Position numbers and translations under genes: made by a program. From Curvibacter sp. (lineage in GTDB: Bacteria > Pseudomonadota > Gammaproteobacteria > Burkholderiales > Burkholderiaceae_C), in contig JAFAMV010000087.1 of the NCBI GenBank assembly GCA_019233055.1, positions 1 through 38,538 of the forward strand: a DNA stretch of 38,538 bases, written 5' to 3'. Below, in pieces: positions 19,307-30,385 of the stretch. The first letter of the stretch is position 1, and each line of letters starts with the position of its first letter. The notes beneath the pieces are model-generated. The model had not been told where the DNA came from. It searched no databases and saw nothing but the letters and a program-made list of their open reading frames with translations.

Positions 19307-20818
19307 TCAGCGGGACTCGGCGGCAGCGGACGAGCCCAGCTCCACGGCCGGGCGGGCCGTGGGGTAGGCGCTGTCGGGCAGATCCCAGCGGCCTGCGGCG
19401 TTCTTCAGCAACTGCCCGACTGCCAGCAACTGCCGGTTGCGGGCGCTGATCCAGCTGTTCTCGGCGCTCAGGGCCGTCGTCTGGGCCGTGACCACATTGA
19501 GGTAGCTGACCGTGCCGGCCTGGTACTGGTTCATCGTGACCTCGAGCGAGCGCCGGGCCGCCTCCAGGGCCTCCTCCTGCACCTGCACCTCCTCGGCCAG
19601 CTTGTGGGCGGCCACCAGGTTGTCCTCGACCTCCTGGAAGGCGGTCAGCACGGTCTGGCGATAAGTCGCCGCAGCCTGGTCCAGCGCCGCCCGGGCCTGT
19701 TCGATGACCGCATCGCGGGCGCCGAAATCCAGCAGGGCGACAGTGGTCGAGGGCCCGAAGGACCAGAACTGGTGCGTCGCGTTGACCAGGTCGTCGAACA
19801 GGTTGGCCCGCCACCCCCCCGAGGCGGACAGGGTGATGTCCGGGAAGAAGGCCGCGCGCGCCACCCCGATCTGCGCGTTGGCGGCAGCCACCAGGCGCTC
19901 GCTGGCGGCGATGTCGGGGCGCCGCTGCAACAGGGTGGAGGGCAGCAGCTCAGGCACCGGCGGCGCGGCCGGCAGGCGTCCGGTGGGCTCGATGCGGAAA
20001 TTGGCCGGCGGCTGCCCCAGCAGCACGGCGATCGCATGCTCGTCCTGGGCACGCAGGATCTGCTGGTCGAGCAGCTGCGCCTGGCTGGTCTTGAGCTGGC
20101 TCAAGGCGGCCGCCACATCGGCCGACGAGGCCAGCCCGCCCTGGTAGCGGTTGCGGGTCAGCTCCAGGTTGCGCTCGTTGGCGGTGACGGCCCGGCGCAG
20201 CGCGTCGCCGGTGGCCTCGGCCGTGCGCAAGGCGAAATAGGCCTGGGCCAGGCTGATCTGCACCGACAGGCGGGCCGCCAGCAACTGGTCGCGCGACGCC
20301 GTCACCTGCGAGCGCGAGGCGTCGGCGGTGGCGGCCAGCTTGCCCCACAGGTCGGTGTCCCAGCTGGCGGCGCCGCTCAGCGTGAAGGTCGGGACGATGC
20401 TGGGGTTGACCGTGTTGACGCCGGCGCTGCTGGTGGTGATGGCGTTCTTGGCCCGGGTGGCGCTGGTGGTCACGCTCAGGGTCGGGAACAGCGCCGCCTC
20501 GTTGGCGCCGAGCACGCCCCTGGCCTGGCGCAGCTGGGCCAGGTTGCCGAGCAGGGTCTCGTTGCTGACATTGACCCGCGCCTCGAGATCGCTGAGCACC
20601 GGGTCCTGGAACAGGCTCCACCAGGCGTCCGGCACATCCACTGCCTGCGGCTGGGCGCTCTTCCAGAGGCTCTCGCCGAACTGGCTGCTCGCGGGCAGCT
20701 CGGGCTTCTGATAGGTCGGCGTCAGCGAGCAGGCCGACAGGGCCAGCAGACAGGGCAGCAGCAGGGCCGCCGGCCGGCGCGGCAGCCGGAACGGGACGGG
20801 AGAGGCGGTCAGTTTCAT
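19307..20818 (-). CDS. RND efflux outer-membrane lipoprotein channel (NodT/OprM family)
   Basis: The outer-membrane factor of a tripartite pump. The 503-residue product carries a lipoprotein signal with lipobox LSAC (Cys30) and then the [12 protein letters not shown] opening typical of the NodT group. Two OEP repeats follow ([28 protein letters not shown] and [17 protein letters not shown], later [50 protein letters not shown]). The start overlaps the stop of the upstream permease by ATGA, so it is translationally coupled to the pump. It is the last gene of the operon. Carrying its own channel differs from E. coli mdtABC, which uses TolC encoded elsewhere. Confidence 0.95.
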   Translation of the reverse strand: MKLTASPVPFRLPRRPAALLLPCLLALSACSLTPTYQKPELPASSQFGESLWKSAQPQAVDVPDAWWSLFQDPVLSDLEARVNVSNETLLGNLAQLRQARGVLGANEAALFPTLSVTTSATRAKNAITTSSAGVNTVNPSIVPTFTLSGAASWDTDLWGKLAATADASRSQVTASRDQLLAARLSVQISLAQAYFALRTAEATGDALRRAVTANERNLELTRNRYQGGLASSADVAAALSQLKTSQAQLLDQQILRAQDEHAIAVLLGQPPANFRIEPTGRLPAAPPVPELLPSTLLQRRPDIAASERLVAAANAQIGVARAAFFPDITLSASGGWRANLFDDLVNATHQFWSFGPSTTVALLDFGARDAVIEQARAALDQAAATYRQTVLTAFQEVEDNLVAAHKLAEEVQVQEEALEAARRSLEVTMNQYQAGTVSYLNVVTAQTTALSAENSWISARNRQLLAVGQLLKNAAGRWDLPDSAYPTARPAVELGSSAAAESR

Positions 20819-23800
20819 GGCGCGGCACTTTCAACGGGAGGCGGGACCGGCTGTGCGACCCTGCGGCGGCGGGCCCAGGTGCGCAGGCGGTCCATGAGGA
20901 CGAAGACCACCGGCGTGGTGTAGAGGGTCAGCAACTGGCTGAACACCAGCCCGCCGACGATCGAGATGCCCAGCGGCCGGCGCAGCTCGGCACCGTCGCC
21001 GGCCCCCAGGGCCAGCGGGATGGCGCCGAAGATCGCGGCCACCGTGGTCATCAGGATCGGCCGCACCCGCAGCTGGCAGGCGCGGTAGATGGCCTGGGCC
21101 GCACTGAGGCGCACGCCCTTGGCCTCGGCCTCGCGCTGCCGGCTGATGGCGAAGTCGATCATCATGATGGCGTTCTTCTTGACGATGCCGATCAGCAGGA
21201 TCACCCCGATCAGCGAGATGATGGAGAACTCGGTGCCGGTGAGCATCAGCGCCAACAGGGCCCCGACCCCGGCCGAAGGCAGGGTCGACAGGATGGTGAT
21301 CGGGTGGATCAGGCTCTCATAGAGAATGCCCAGCACGATGTAGATCGTCACCAGGGCCGCCAGGATCAGGAAGGGCTGGCTGTCCAGCGACTGCTGGAAG
21401 GCCTTGGCCGTGCCCTGGAAGCTGCCGCGCACACTGACCGGCACGCCGATCTTGCGCATGGCCTCGGTGATGGCGGCCGTGGCGTCCGACAGCGAGACCC
21501 CGATGGGCAGGTTGAAGCTGATGGTGCTGGCCGGCACGCTGCTCTGGTGGTTCACCGCCAGCGCGGTGTTGGTCAGCTCCATGTGGGCGAACGAAGCCAG
21601 CGGGATCTGCGCCGCCGAGCTGGTGGGCGAACTGGTGCTGGTCGAGGTGGACGGCGTGAAGCTCAGCTTGGTCAGCGACTCCGGGCTCTGCTGGTACTCG
21701 GGCGCCAGCTCCATGACCACGCGGTACTGGTTGAGGGGGTTGTAGATCACCCCCACCTGGTTCTGGCCGAAGGCATCGTTGAGCGTGCTGTCGATGGTGC
21801 TCATGCTCAGCCCCAGCCGGGTGGCCGTGTCGCGGTTGATCACCAACGAGTTCTGCAGCCCCTTGTCCTGCTGGTCGGTGTTGACGTCGGCCAGCTCGGG
21901 CAGGTCCTGCATGGCCAGCCGGATGCGCGGCTCCCAGGTGCGCAGGTCCTCGAGGTTGTCGGACAGCAGGGTGAACTGGTAGGCCGCATTCGACTGCCGG
22001 CCGCCGACCCGGATGTCCTGCACCGGCACCATGAACAGATTGGCCCCGGCCTCATGGGCCAGCTTGGCGCGCAGGCGCGCCACCAGCTGGTCGGCGCTGA
22101 CGTCCCGCTGGCCCAGCGGCTTGAGCGTGACGAACATCGAGGCGGTGTTGCGCTGCCCGCCGCCGGTGAAGCCGCCCACGGTGTCCACTGCGGGGTCGCT
22201 GCGCACGACGTCCATGAAGTGGTCCAGGCGCTTGCGCATGGCCTGGAACGAGGTCGCCTGGTCGGCCTGGATGTTGCCGACGATGCGCCCGGTGTCCTGT
22301 TGCGGGAAGAAGCCCTTGGGCACCACGGCGTACAGGTGGATGTTGTAGCCCACCACCACCACCAGGGTCAGCAGGGTCAGGGGCTGCCAGCGCAGCGCCG
22401 CCGCCAGGGTGCGCCGGTACAGGCGCATGAACCAGCGCCGCAGCCGCAGGCCCAGCAGCGCCCAGCGGCCGGGCCGGACCGCCTCGGCATGGGGCCGCAG
22501 CAGCACCGCGCACATCATCGGCGTGGTGCTCAGCGAGATCACCATCGACACCAGGATGGCCACCGACAGCACCACCGCAAATTCGCGGAACAGCCGACCG
22601 ATGATGCCGCCCATGAGCAGCACCGGGATGAAGACCGCGATCAGCGACAGGCTGATCGAGATCACGGTGAAGCCGATCTCGCGCGAGCCTGCCAGCGCCG
22701 CCTGCAGGGGGCTGCGTCCGCGCTCGATGTGGCGGGTGATGTTCTCCAGCACCACGATGGCATCGTCCACCACGAAGCCGGTGGCCACGGTGAGCGCCAT
22801 CAGCGACAGGTTGTCCAGGCTGTAGCCGCACAGGTACATGACGCCGAAGGTGCCGGCCAGCGACGCCGGCACGGCCACGCTGGGGATCAGGGCCGAGCGC
22901 AGATGGCGCAGGAAGATGAAGACCACCATCACCACCAGGCCGATCGAGATGATCAGCGAGCGCTCCACCTCGCGCAGCGAGGCGCGGATGGTGGGGGTGC
23001 GGTCCAGCAGCACGCCCAGGTCGATGGCCGCGGGGATCGAGGCCTGCAGCTGGGGCAGCAGCGCGCGCACGTTGTCCACGGTCTGGATGATGTTGGCGCC
23101 GGGCTCCTTGAACAGGATCAGCAGGATCGCCGCCTTGCCGTTGGCCGCGCCGTAGTTCATCACGTCCTGCACCGAATCCTTCACATCGGCCACATCGCGC
23201 AGGCGGATGGCCCTGCCGCTCGAAAACCCCAGGATCAGTGGCGCGAACTCGGAGGCCTGGCGGGCCTGGTCATTGGCCTCGACCTGCCAGTTGTGCTGGG
23301 CGTCCTCGACGCTGCCCTTGGGCCGGTTGGCATTGGTGGCCTGCAGGGCCACGCGGATGTTGTCCAGGGCGATGCCGCTGGCGGCCAGCCGGTTCGGATC
23401 GAGCTCGACCCGCACGGCCGGCAGCGCGCCGCCGCCCACGCTGACCTGGCCGATGCCGTCCACCTGCGCCAGGCGCTGCGCCAGCACGGTGGAGGCGGCG
23501 TCGTACATCTGGCCCCGGTTGAGCACGTCCGAGGTCAGTGACAGGATCATGATCGGCGCATCGGCCGGGTTCACCTTGCGGTAGGTCGGGTTGCTGGGCA
23601 GGCTGGTCGGCAGCAGGGCCCGCGAGGCATTGATGGCCGCCTGCACATCGCGGGCCGCGCCGTTGATGTCGCGGTCGAGGTCGAACTGCAGGGTGATGCG
23701 GGTGTTGCTCAGCGAGGACGACGAGGTGATCTCGGTCACGCCCGAGATGCTGCCCAGGGCGCGTTCCAGCGGTGTGGCCACGGTGGTGGCCATGGTCTCG

Positions 23801-23967
23801 GGGCTGGCGCCCGGCAGCGAGGCCGACACCGAGATGGTCGGGAAGTCGACCTGCGGCAGCGGCGCCACCGGCAGCAGCCGGAAGCCGATGAAGCCGGCCA
23901 GCACGATGCCGAAGGTGATCAGCGTCGTGGCGATCGGCCGACGGATGAAGGGTTCGGAGAAGTTCAT
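20815..23967 (-). CDS. RND multidrug efflux permease, MdtC-like
   Basis: A 1050-residue inner-membrane proton antiporter with 12 predicted helices and two large periplasmic loops. The start [20 protein letters not shown] is typical of the MdtC half of the MdtB/MdtC heterotrimer. The paired aspartates for proton relay are in [15 protein letters not shown], with [15 protein letters not shown] in the second half. An unusual Ser/Thr-rich segment at residues 769-784 (12 of the 14 residues from 771 are Ser or Thr) is inserted just before a PLASFA-like strand of a periplasmic loop. It lies 27 bp downstream of the first permease gene and overlaps the channel gene. The ATG at 23967 is used; the track-like upstream TTG is less likely. 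Substrates are unknown. Confidence 0.94.
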   Translation of the reverse strand: MNFSEPFIRRPIATTLITFGIVLAGFIGFRLLPVAPLPQVDFPTISVSASLPGASPETMATTVATPLERALGSISGVTEITSSSSLSNTRITLQFDLDRDINGAARDVQAAINASRALLPTSLPSNPTYRKVNPADAPIMILSLTSDVLNRGQMYDAASTVLAQRLAQVDGIGQVSVGGGALPAVRVELDPNRLAASGIALDNIRVALQATNANRPKGSVEDAQHNWQVEANDQARQASEFAPLILGFSSGRAIRLRDVADVKDSVQDVMNYGAANGKAAILLILFKEPGANIIQTVDNVRALLPQLQASIPAAIDLGVLLDRTPTIRASLREVERSLIISIGLVVMVVFIFLRHLRSALIPSVAVPASLAGTFGVMYLCGYSLDNLSLMALTVATGFVVDDAIVVLENITRHIERGRSPLQAALAGSREIGFTVISISLSLIAVFIPVLLMGGIIGRLFREFAVVLSVAILVSMVISLSTTPMMCAVLLRPHAEAVRPGRWALLGLRLRRWFMRLYRRTLAAALRWQPLTLLTLVVVVGYNIHLYAVVPKGFFPQQDTGRIVGNIQADQATSFQAMRKRLDHFMDVVRSDPAVDTVGGFTGGGQRNTASMFVTLKPLGQRDVSADQLVARLRAKLAHEAGANLFMVPVQDIRVGGRQSNAAYQFTLLSDNLEDLRTWEPRIRLAMQDLPELADVNTDQQDKGLQNSLVINRDTATRLGLSMSTIDSTLNDAFGQNQVGVIYNPLNQYRVVMELAPEYQQSPESLTKLSFTPSTSTSTSSPTSSAAQIPLASFAHMELTNTALAVNHQSSVPASTISFNLPIGVSLSDATAAITEAMRKIGVPVSVRGSFQGTAKAFQQSLDSQPFLILAALVTIYIVLGILYESLIHPITILSTLPSAGVGALLALMLTGTEFSIISLIGVILLIGIVKKNAIMMIDFAISRQREAEAKGVRLSAAQAIYRACQLRVRPILMTTVAAIFGAIPLALGAGDGAELRRPLGISIVGGLVFSQLLTLYTTPVVFVLMDRLRTWARRRRVAQPVPPPVESAAP

Positions 23968-23994
23968 GGGCAAAGTCCGCCGCAGGCCGTCCGC

Positions 23995-26900
23995 TCAATC
24001 GCCCTCGGGCCCGGCCTGCACGGGCCGGCCGCCCCGGCGCTCGCGCCACATCCGCGCCAGCGCCGCAAAGCCCAGGTAGATCACCGGCGTGGTGAACAGG
24101 GTCAGCAACTGGCTCACGATGAGGCCGCCGACCATGGTCACGCCCAGCGGGTGGCGCATCTCGCTGCCCACGCCGGTCCCGAGCATCAGCGGCAGCGCAC
24201 CCAGCAGGGCCGCCATGGTAGTCATCAGGATCGGGCGGAAGCGCAGCAGGCAGGCCTGGTAGATCGCATCGCGCGGCGCCAGGCCCTGCTCGCGTTCGGC
24301 CTCCAGGGCGAAGTCGATCATCATGATCGCGTTCTTCTTGACGATGCCGATCAGCAGGATGATGCCGATGATGGCGATGATGCCCAGCTCGAGCCGTGCG
24401 GCCAGCAGGGCCAGCAGCGCCCCGACCCCAGCCGAGGGCAGGGTCGAGAGGATGGTCACCGGGTGGATGTAGCTCTCGTAGAGCACGCCCAGCACGATGT
24501 ACATGGTGATGACCGCGGCCAGGATCAGCAGTAGGGTGTTGCCCAACGAGGCCTGGAAGGCCAGCGCCGCGCCCTGGAAGCCGGTCTCGATGCTGGCCGG
24601 AAGCTCCAGCTTCGCCTGCTCGGCCTTGATGGCCTCGACCGCCTCGCCGAGCGAGACGCCGGGCGCCGCGTTGAAGGAGATCGTCACCGAGGGGAACTGC
24701 CCCACGTGGTTGACCGCCAGCGAGGCCGGCCGCTCGGTGATGGTCGCCACGCTCGACAGCGGCACCTGGGTGTCGGAGGTGGTGGGCACGTACAGGCTGG
24801 CCAGCGAGTCCGGGCCCAGCTTGTACTTCGGCGCCACCTCCAGCACCACGCGGTACTGGTTGGACTGGGTGAAGATGGTCGAGATCAGGCGCTGGCCGTA
24901 GGCGTTGTAGAGCGCGCTGTCGATGGCCGACACCGTCACCCCGAGGCGGCCGGCGGCGTCGCGGTCGATGTTCACATAGGCCTGACGCCCCTGGTCCTGC
25001 AGATCGCTGGCCACATCGACCAGTTCGGGCCGCTGGCGCAGCCGCGCCATCAGGGAGCGGGTGGCGTTGGCCAGGTCGTCGCTGTTGGGCGAAGACATCA
25101 TGAACTGGTACTGGGTGCGCGAGATGCGGTCCTCGATGGTCAGGTCCTGCACCGGCTGCATGTACAGCTCGATGCCCGGCACCGCCTGGATCTGGGCCGA
25201 CAGCCTGCGGATCACCTCGCTGGCGGTGGCGTCGCGCTGGTCGCGCGGCTTGAGGTTGATCAGCATGCGCCCGGCGTTCAGCGTGGCGTTCGTGCCGTCG
25301 ACCCCGATGAAGGACGACAGGCTCTGCACCGCCGGGTCTTTCAGCACCTGTTCGGCCAGCGCCTGCTGGCGCTCGGCCATGGCCTCGAAGGAGGTCGACT
25401 GCGAGGCCTCGGTGATGCCCTGGATGACGCCGGTGTCCTGCACCGGGAAGAAGCCCTTGGGCACCCAGGTGTAGAGGGCTGCCGTCAGGGCCAGGGTGCC
25501 GCCGAACACCAGCAGGGTCAGCGCCTGGTGGTCGAGCACCCAGCCCAGCACGCGGCCGTAGCCCGCGATGATGCGGTCGAAGAAACGCCCGGTGGCCTGG
25601 TAGAGCCGGCCATGGCTTTCCTCGGGCGTGTGGCGCAGGAGCTTGGCGCACAGCATGGGCGTGAGGGTCAGCGAGACCACCGCCGAGATCAGGATGGACA
25701 CCGCCATCGTGATGGCGAACTCATGGAACAGCCGCCCCACCACATCGGCCATGAACAGCAGCGGGATCAGCACCGCGATCAGCGAGATGGTCAGCGAGAC
25801 GATGGTGAAGCCGATCTGCTTGCTGCCCTTGAGCGCGGCCTGCAGCGGCGTGTCGCCCTCTTCGACGAAACGGGCGATGTTCTCGATCATCACGATCGCA
25901 TCGTCGACCACGAAGCCGGTCGAGATGGTCAGCGCCATCAGCGTCAGGTTGTTGATCGAGAAGCCGGCCAGGTACATCACCCCGAAGGTGCCGACCAGGG
26001 ACAGCGGCACCGCCACGCCGGGGATGAAGGTGGCCGGCAGGCTGCGCAGGAAGACGAAGATCACCATCACCACCAGGGCGATGGCCAGCAGCAGCTCGAA
26101 CTCGACGTCCTCGACCGAGGCCCGGATGGTGACGGTGCGGTCGGTCAGCACCTGCACATCGATGGAGGCCGGCAGCGAGGCCTTGAGCTGGGGCAGCAGG
26201 GCCTTGATGCGGTCCACCGTCTCGATGACGTTGGCCCCCGGCTGGCGCTGCACATTGAGGATCACGCCGGGCTGCAGGTCGGCCCAGGCCGCCAGGCGCA
26301 CGTTCTCGGCATCGTCCACCGTGGCGGCGATGTCGCGCAGGCGGATCGGGTTGCCGTTCTTGTAGGCGATGATCAGGCCGGTGTACTCGGACGCCGACAT
26401 CAGCTGGTCGTTGGCGTCCACCGTCGAGGCCCTGGCGGGGCCGTCGAAGCTGCCCTTGGCCGCATTCACATTGGCCGCCGCGATCGCGGTGCGCACATCG
26501 TCCAGCGCCAGGCCGAGGGCGGCCAGGCGCACCGGATCGACCTGGATGCGCACCGCCGGACGGCGCCCGCCGGCAATGCCCACCATGCCGACGCCGGGCA
26601 CCTGGGACAGCTTCTGCGCCAGGCGCGACTCGACCAGGTCGTGCACCCGGATCACCGGCAGCGAGGGCGAGGTGATGGCCAGGGTCAGGATCGGCGCATC
26701 GGCGGGGTTCACCTTGCTGTAGATCGGCGGCATCGGCAGATCGGAGGGCAGCAGGTTGCTGCCCGCATTGATGGCCGCCTGCACCTCCTGCTCGGCCACA
26801 TCGAGCCCCAGGTCGAGCGAGAAGCGCAGCGTGATCACCGACGCCCCCCCCGAGCTGGTGGACGACATCTGGGACAGCCCGGGCATCTGCCCGAACTGCC

Positions 26901-27105
26901 GCTCCAGCGGCGCGGTGACCGACGAGGTCATGACGTCCGGGCTGGCCCCCGGGTAGAGGGTGGTGACCTGGATGGTCGGGTAGTCGACCTCGGGCAGGGC
27001 CGACAGCGGCAGCAGCCGATAGGCCAGCAGACCGGCCAGCAGGATCGCGACCATCAGCAGCGAGGTCGCCACCGGGCGCAGGATGAAGGGGCGGGAGATG
27101 TTCAT
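23995..27105 (-). CDS. RND multidrug efflux permease, MdtB-like
   Basis: A 1036-residue RND permease starting [20 protein letters not shown], characteristic of MdtB. It has 12 predicted membrane helices, the proton-relay aspartates in [18 protein letters not shown], and a second-half motif [20 protein letters not shown]. Two different permeases in tandem are the hallmark of the heteromultimeric MdtBC system, which in E. coli exports bile salts and novobiocin-like drugs; here the substrates cannot be read from sequence. The ATG lies 48 bp after the adaptor gene stop. Its last bases are separated from the MdtC-like start by 27 bp, so the two are cotranscribed. Confidence 0.94.
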   Translation of the reverse strand: MNISRPFILRPVATSLLMVAILLAGLLAYRLLPLSALPEVDYPTIQVTTLYPGASPDVMTSSVTAPLERQFGQMPGLSQMSSTSSGGASVITLRFSLDLGLDVAEQEVQAAINAGSNLLPSDLPMPPIYSKVNPADAPILTLAITSPSLPVIRVHDLVESRLAQKLSQVPGVGMVGIAGGRRPAVRIQVDPVRLAALGLALDDVRTAIAAANVNAAKGSFDGPARASTVDANDQLMSASEYTGLIIAYKNGNPIRLRDIAATVDDAENVRLAAWADLQPGVILNVQRQPGANVIETVDRIKALLPQLKASLPASIDVQVLTDRTVTIRASVEDVEFELLLAIALVVMVIFVFLRSLPATFIPGVAVPLSLVGTFGVMYLAGFSINNLTLMALTISTGFVVDDAIVMIENIARFVEEGDTPLQAALKGSKQIGFTIVSLTISLIAVLIPLLFMADVVGRLFHEFAITMAVSILISAVVSLTLTPMLCAKLLRHTPEESHGRLYQATGRFFDRIIAGYGRVLGWVLDHQALTLLVFGGTLALTAALYTWVPKGFFPVQDTGVIQGITEASQSTSFEAMAERQQALAEQVLKDPAVQSLSSFIGVDGTNATLNAGRMLINLKPRDQRDATASEVIRRLSAQIQAVPGIELYMQPVQDLTIEDRISRTQYQFMMSSPNSDDLANATRSLMARLRQRPELVDVASDLQDQGRQAYVNIDRDAAGRLGVTVSAIDSALYNAYGQRLISTIFTQSNQYRVVLEVAPKYKLGPDSLASLYVPTTSDTQVPLSSVATITERPASLAVNHVGQFPSVTISFNAAPGVSLGEAVEAIKAEQAKLELPASIETGFQGAALAFQASLGNTLLLILAAVITMYIVLGVLYESYIHPVTILSTLPSAGVGALLALLAARLELGIIAIIGIILLIGIVKKNAIMMIDFALEAEREQGLAPRDAIYQACLLRFRPILMTTMAALLGALPLMLGTGVGSEMRHPLGVTMVGGLIVSQLLTLFTTPVIYLGFAALARMWRERRGGRPVQAGPEGD

Positions 27106-27153
27106 GGGCAGACCTTGCCGGCACAGGGCCGGGCTGGGGACAGACGGGGCCGA

Positions 27154-28689
27154 TCAGCCCCCGTTGTCGCTCTGGGCACGGCGCGCACGGAGCTTTTGCA
27201 GGTAGTCGCGCCGGTCCTCGGGCGACATGGCCTTGAGCTTTTCCACCAGCTCGGGCGGCAGCTTGTCCATCCAGGCCGGCCGCGTCGCCTCGGCCGATGC
27301 CGCAGGTGCTGCGGCGGCGGTTGCGGAGGCGACCGGGGCGGCGGCAGACGAGGCCGAAGGCTGGGTCCCGTCGCTGGGTTTGGCCTTTGCCGGGGCGGTG
27401 GGCGCCGACTGCCCCGAAGCACCGCTGCGTCCCTTGCGGGCCGCAGCCTCGATGACCTCGACCTTGGCGCCATCGCGCAGGCGGTCGGCCCCGTCGGTGA
27501 CCAGCCGATCGCCGGCCTGCACATCGCCCTGGATGCTGACCCAGTCGCCATCGACCGCCCCGGTGCTGACCTTGCGCAGCGCCACGGTACTGTCGGCCTG
27601 GATCAGGTAGACGAAGGTGCCCATGCTGCCGCGCTGGATCGCGGTCGTGGGCACGGCCAGCGCCTGGGAGTCGGTGTCGAGCTGCAGCCGCACATTCACG
27701 AACTGGTTCGGGAACAGCGTGTTGTCGGCGTTGGGGAACTCGGCCTTGAGCTTGATGGTGCCGGTGGTCACATCCACCGCGTTGTCGGTGATCGTGACAT
27801 GGCCCTTGGCCAGCAGCTGGCTCTGGTCGCGGTCCCAGGCCTCCACCGCCAGCGGCTTGCCGGCGCGCAGCTTGGTCAGGATCTTCGGCAGGTTGGTGTC
27901 GGGCACCGCAAAGACCACCGCGATCGGCTGGGTCTGGGTGATGGTCACCAGGCCGGTGGTGTCCGAGGCATGCACCACATTGCCCAGGTCGACCTGGCGC
28001 AGGCCCAGACGGCCGCTGATGGGCGCCTTGACCGTGCTGTAGTCGAGCTGCAGCTGGGCGCTGTCGACCGCGGCCTTGTCGTTGGCCACCGTGCCTTCGA
28101 GCTGACGCACCAGGGCATCCTGCGTGTCCACCTGCTGCGAGGCGATCGAGTCCTTGGCCAGCAGGTCGCGGTAGCGCTTCTGGTCGACGCGCGCACTGTC
28201 GAGCTGGGCCTGATCACGCAACAGGGCGCCCTTGGCCTGGTCCAGCGCCACCTGGTAGGGACGGTGATCCAGCTCGGCCAGCACCTGGCCGGCGCGGGCC
28301 AGATCGCCTTCCTTGAAATTCAGGCGGATCAGTTCGCCGTCGACGCGCGAATGCACGGTCGCCGTCTGCAGCGCAGTGATGGTGCCGATGGCGGGCACCA
28401 GCAGGCGGATGTCCTCGCGCTTGGCGGCCTGCGCCGAGACCGGCTGCGGCCGCCCCATGCCGTTGCCCGACTTGCGCCCCCCCGGTCCGCCAGCGGCATC
28501 GGCCGCCGCGCTGTCCGGATCGCTGGCGCGATGCGCCTTCCAGTACCAGCCGCCGCCGGCCGCCAGGACCAGCGCCAGCACGACCCACAGGGTCGCCGCA
28601 CGTGCGCGGCCGCTCTGGGCAAGGGGGAAACGGGGGCAGGAAATGTCAGCAGCAGGAACGGACAGGAGACGGTGCGAGGAATCGGTCAT
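27154..28689 (-). CDS. RND efflux membrane fusion protein, MdtA-like
   Basis: The periplasmic adaptor joining the permeases to the channel. The 511-residue protein has a short cytosolic N-terminus, one membrane anchor (residues about 32-50), then the hairpin/lipoyl/beta-barrel pattern (TVHSRVDGELIRLNFKEGDL, VKAPISGRLGLRQVDLGNVV, VPTTAIQRGSMGTFVY). E. coli MdtA is about 415 residues; this protein has about 90 more at the C-terminus. The extra part is an Ala/Pro/Ser-rich linker (420-471) followed by a charged, probably helical tail (PELVEKLKAMSPEDRRDYL). It is the first gene of the pump operon, with a 164-bp upstream gap that contains a hairpin and likely its promoter. Confidence 0.94.
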   Translation of the reverse strand: MTDSSHRLLSVPAADISCPRFPLAQSGRARAATLWVVLALVLAAGGGWYWKAHRASDPDSAAADAAGGPGGRKSGNGMGRPQPVSAQAAKREDIRLLVPAIGTITALQTATVHSRVDGELIRLNFKEGDLARAGQVLAELDHRPYQVALDQAKGALLRDQAQLDSARVDQKRYRDLLAKDSIASQQVDTQDALVRQLEGTVANDKAAVDSAQLQLDYSTVKAPISGRLGLRQVDLGNVVHASDTTGLVTITQTQPIAVVFAVPDTNLPKILTKLRAGKPLAVEAWDRDQSQLLAKGHVTITDNAVDVTTGTIKLKAEFPNADNTLFPNQFVNVRLQLDTDSQALAVPTTAIQRGSMGTFVYLIQADSTVALRKVSTGAVDGDWVSIQGDVQAGDRLVTDGADRLRDGAKVEVIEAAARKGRSGASGQSAPTAPAKAKPSDGTQPSASSAAAPVASATAAAAPAASAEATRPAWMDKLPPELVEKLKAMSPEDRRDYLQKLRARRAQSDNGG

Positions 28690-28715
28690 GAAAATGCAGC
28701 CTGTGGACAGAACAA

Positions 28716-28737
28716 GGGCCAGGTCCGAGCCTGGCCC
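28716..28737 (-). promoter_or_regulatory. Hairpin in the leader of the efflux operon
   Basis: GGGCCAGG-CTCGGA-CCTGGCCC (minus-strand reading) is a perfect 8-bp stem about 27 bases before the MdtA-like start, followed by TTGTTCTG. It could be an attenuator or an mRNA-stability element. Elsewhere in the 28690-28853 gap, a TTAATAT near 28745-28752 may be a -10, and GGCGGACCGCC (28815-28825) is a short palindrome; no convincing -35 is seen. Confidence 0.4.
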
Positions 28738-28853
28738 GAGGGGATATTAAGCGCTGAGATCACGGGTGGTTCGTCGCCGAAACTAGGTTTTACCCGCGAT
28801 TTACCCCCTCTTCAGGCGGACCGCCATTCTGTTCACAAAAGGTGACAAATCGT

Positions 28854-29048
28854 TTAAACCCAGCGCGCCAGCAGGCTGAAGATCAAGCTCAGCAACAGCG
28901 TGGAGGTGAGCGGCACCGACCATTCACGGCCCCGGAAGCGGAAGACCAGGTCGCCCGGCAGCCGCCCCAGGCCCAGCCGACGCAGCCAGGGCATGGCACC
29001 ACTGATCAGCACCAGCCCCAGGAACACCACGATGAACCAACGGATCAT
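28854..29048 (-). CDS. Small DUF2905 membrane protein
   Basis: A 64-residue protein with two hydrophobic segments (WFIVVFLGLVLISGAMPWL and LTSTLLLSLIFSLLARWV) around a conserved LGRLPGDLVFRFRGREWSVPLTS loop, which is the DUF2905 signature. This is a widespread family of tiny inner-membrane proteins without a known function. It lies between the short-chain dehydrogenase gene and the efflux operon on the same strand, with gaps of 78 and 164 bp, so it may be transcribed alone. The ATG at 29048 gives the usual family length. Confidence 0.85.
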   Translation of the reverse strand: MIRWFIVVFLGLVLISGAMPWLRRLGLGRLPGDLVFRFRGREWSVPLTSTLLLSLIFSLLARWV

Positions 29049-29126
29049 GGCGTGCAGTTTAGTGTTTCGCTGCCGCCCCTGCCGATGGCAGGGCCTCGCA
29101 GCAGGAGCAGGCGCCCGACGGACCGC

Positions 29127-29927
29127 TCAGGCGGTGCGCGCATTCTTGCGCAGGGTGGGCAGGCCCACGCCGGCGGCATCGAAGCCGCCGTCGGCCGCCA
29201 CCACCTGGCCGTTGACATAGCTGGCCGCCGGGCTGCACAGAAAGCCCACCACGTTGGCGATCTCTTCGGTCGTGCCGTAGCGCTCGAGCGGGATCACGTC
29301 GTGGTAGTCCGAACGGATGGCCACGCTGTGCACCAGCTTGGCCATCTCGGTCTCCACCGGCCCTGGCGCGACGGCATTGACCCGGATGCCCACCGTCCCC
29401 AGTTCCACCGCATGCTGCTTGGTCAGATGGATCAGGGCCGCCTTGCTGGTGCCATAGGCGACGCGCAACGTGCTGGCGCGCAGGCCCGAGATCGAGGCGA
29501 TGTTGACGATGGCGCCGCCACCGCTCTTCTTCATCCACGGCACGCAGGCCTGGGTGCACAGGAAGGCGCCGTCCAGGTTGGTGGACAGCACCTGACGCCA
29601 TTCGGCGAACGAGGTCTCGCCGACGGGCTTGAAGACCGCCACGCCGGCGTTGTTGACCAGCGCGTCGATGCGCCCGAAGCGCTGCCCCACCTGGTCGATG
29701 GCCTGCTGGACCTGGTCGGGCTGCGAGACGTCGCAGTGCACGCCCAGCACCCGATCGGCGTCGGCCAGGCCGTCCACGGTGAGGGCCAGGGTGGGCTGGT
29801 CGATGTCGAGCAGGGCGATGCGGTAGCCGCGCTCGCGGAACCAGTGGCCGATGGCCAGGCCGATGCCGCGGGCGCCGCCGGTGATCACGGCCACGGGAGC
29901 GGATGCGGCGGAAGAGGTCGTCGTCAT
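29127..29927 (-). CDS. Short-chain dehydrogenase/reductase of the PPC gene unit
   Basis: A 266-residue NAD(P)-dependent oxidoreductase of the classical SDR type. The cofactor motif TGGARGIG is at residues 16-23 and NNAG is present. The catalytic residues are Ser145, Tyr158 and Lys162 (YGTSK), and the C-terminus has NGQVVAADGGFDAAG. An acidic residue at the end of the second beta strand (ALLDIDQP) suggests NAD(H) preference (inference). The ATG is preceded by AAGGA. It lies 62 bp downstream of the second PPC-domain gene and is probably the last gene of that unit. It could oxidise a hydroxyacyl or alcohol intermediate belonging to the thiolase/ligase pathway, but the substrate is unknown. Confidence 0.92.
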   Translation of the reverse strand: MTTTSSAASAPVAVITGGARGIGLAIGHWFRERGYRIALLDIDQPTLALTVDGLADADRVLGVHCDVSQPDQVQQAIDQVGQRFGRIDALVNNAGVAVFKPVGETSFAEWRQVLSTNLDGAFLCTQACVPWMKKSGGGAIVNIASISGLRASTLRVAYGTSKAALIHLTKQHAVELGTVGIRVNAVAPGPVETEMAKLVHSVAIRSDYHDVIPLERYGTTEEIANVVGFLCSPAASYVNGQVVAADGGFDAAGVGLPTLRKNARTA

Positions 29928-29989
29928 GTCAGAGTCCTTGTCGTCTGAGGAGGGAAAAACCGGAAATACGGCGGCGCAGGCGGCGTCAC

Positions 29990-30385
29990 TCAGCCCTGCG
30001 GCAGCCACTCTTCGAGCGTCACCTCGAGCGTCATGCAGATCGGGTTGCGGCCGGCCACGAACAGGCCGCCATGCATCTGCCCCTGCGGGTCGGCCACCAC
30101 GCCCGACAACGCGGCCCGTGGGGCACCGTCGGCCTGGGCGCGCACCTCGCCGCCGAAGCTCACGATCTCGACGGCCGGCCCCGCGATGTGCTGAGGATCG
30201 CCCTCGCGGCGCTGCAGGCAGGCGTCGATCAGGCTGCCCAGGCCGCCGCGCACAAAGGCATGGGCCAGGCCATGGGCGGCACACAGGGCCTCGATGCTGC
30301 GCACCAGGTCTTCATTGGGGGCCACGCGGGCATAGACGATGCGGCCGGTGCGGCCGCGCTCGATCAGGGGGGAGGTCGGATTCAT
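29990..30385 (-). CDS. PPC/DUF296-domain protein, second of a pair
   Basis: A 131-residue protein built entirely of one PPC (DUF296) domain. Visible elements are the helix LVRSIEALCAAHGLAHAFV, the GGLGSLIDACL turn, the strand VEIVSFGGEVR, and the C-terminal core LSGVVADPQGQMHGGLFVAGRNPICMTLEVTLEEW. Plant AHL proteins carry this domain with AT-hooks, but no AT-hook is present here. Bacterial stand-alone PPC proteins form trimers, and their function is unknown although they are often annotated as DNA-binding. The canonical GGHL of the family appears as HGGLF, so the usual histidine is displaced. It overlaps the preceding PPC gene by ATGA and is translationally coupled to it. Confidence 0.8.
   Translation of the reverse strand: MNPTSPLIERGRTGRIVYARVAPNEDLVRSIEALCAAHGLAHAFVRGGLGSLIDACLQRREGDPQHIAGPAVEIVSFGGEVRAQADGAPRAALSGVVADPQGQMHGGLFVAGRNPICMTLEVTLEEWLPQG

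Noticed and set aside
21304..23541. A 745-residue plus-strand open frame
   Set aside because: Antisense to the MdtC-like permease with the same His/Gln/Gly/Arg-rich composition and no domain.
24706..28845. A 1379-residue open frame on the plus strand
   Set aside because: It is antisense to the MdtA- and MdtB-like genes, rich in His, Gln, Arg and Gly, and has no recognisable domain. Long antisense frames are expected in DNA this GC-rich.
28690..28853. A BaeR-type or other two-component operator for the efflux operon
   Set aside because: No repeat arrangement resembling a known response-regulator site was found, and no two-component genes are in the window.
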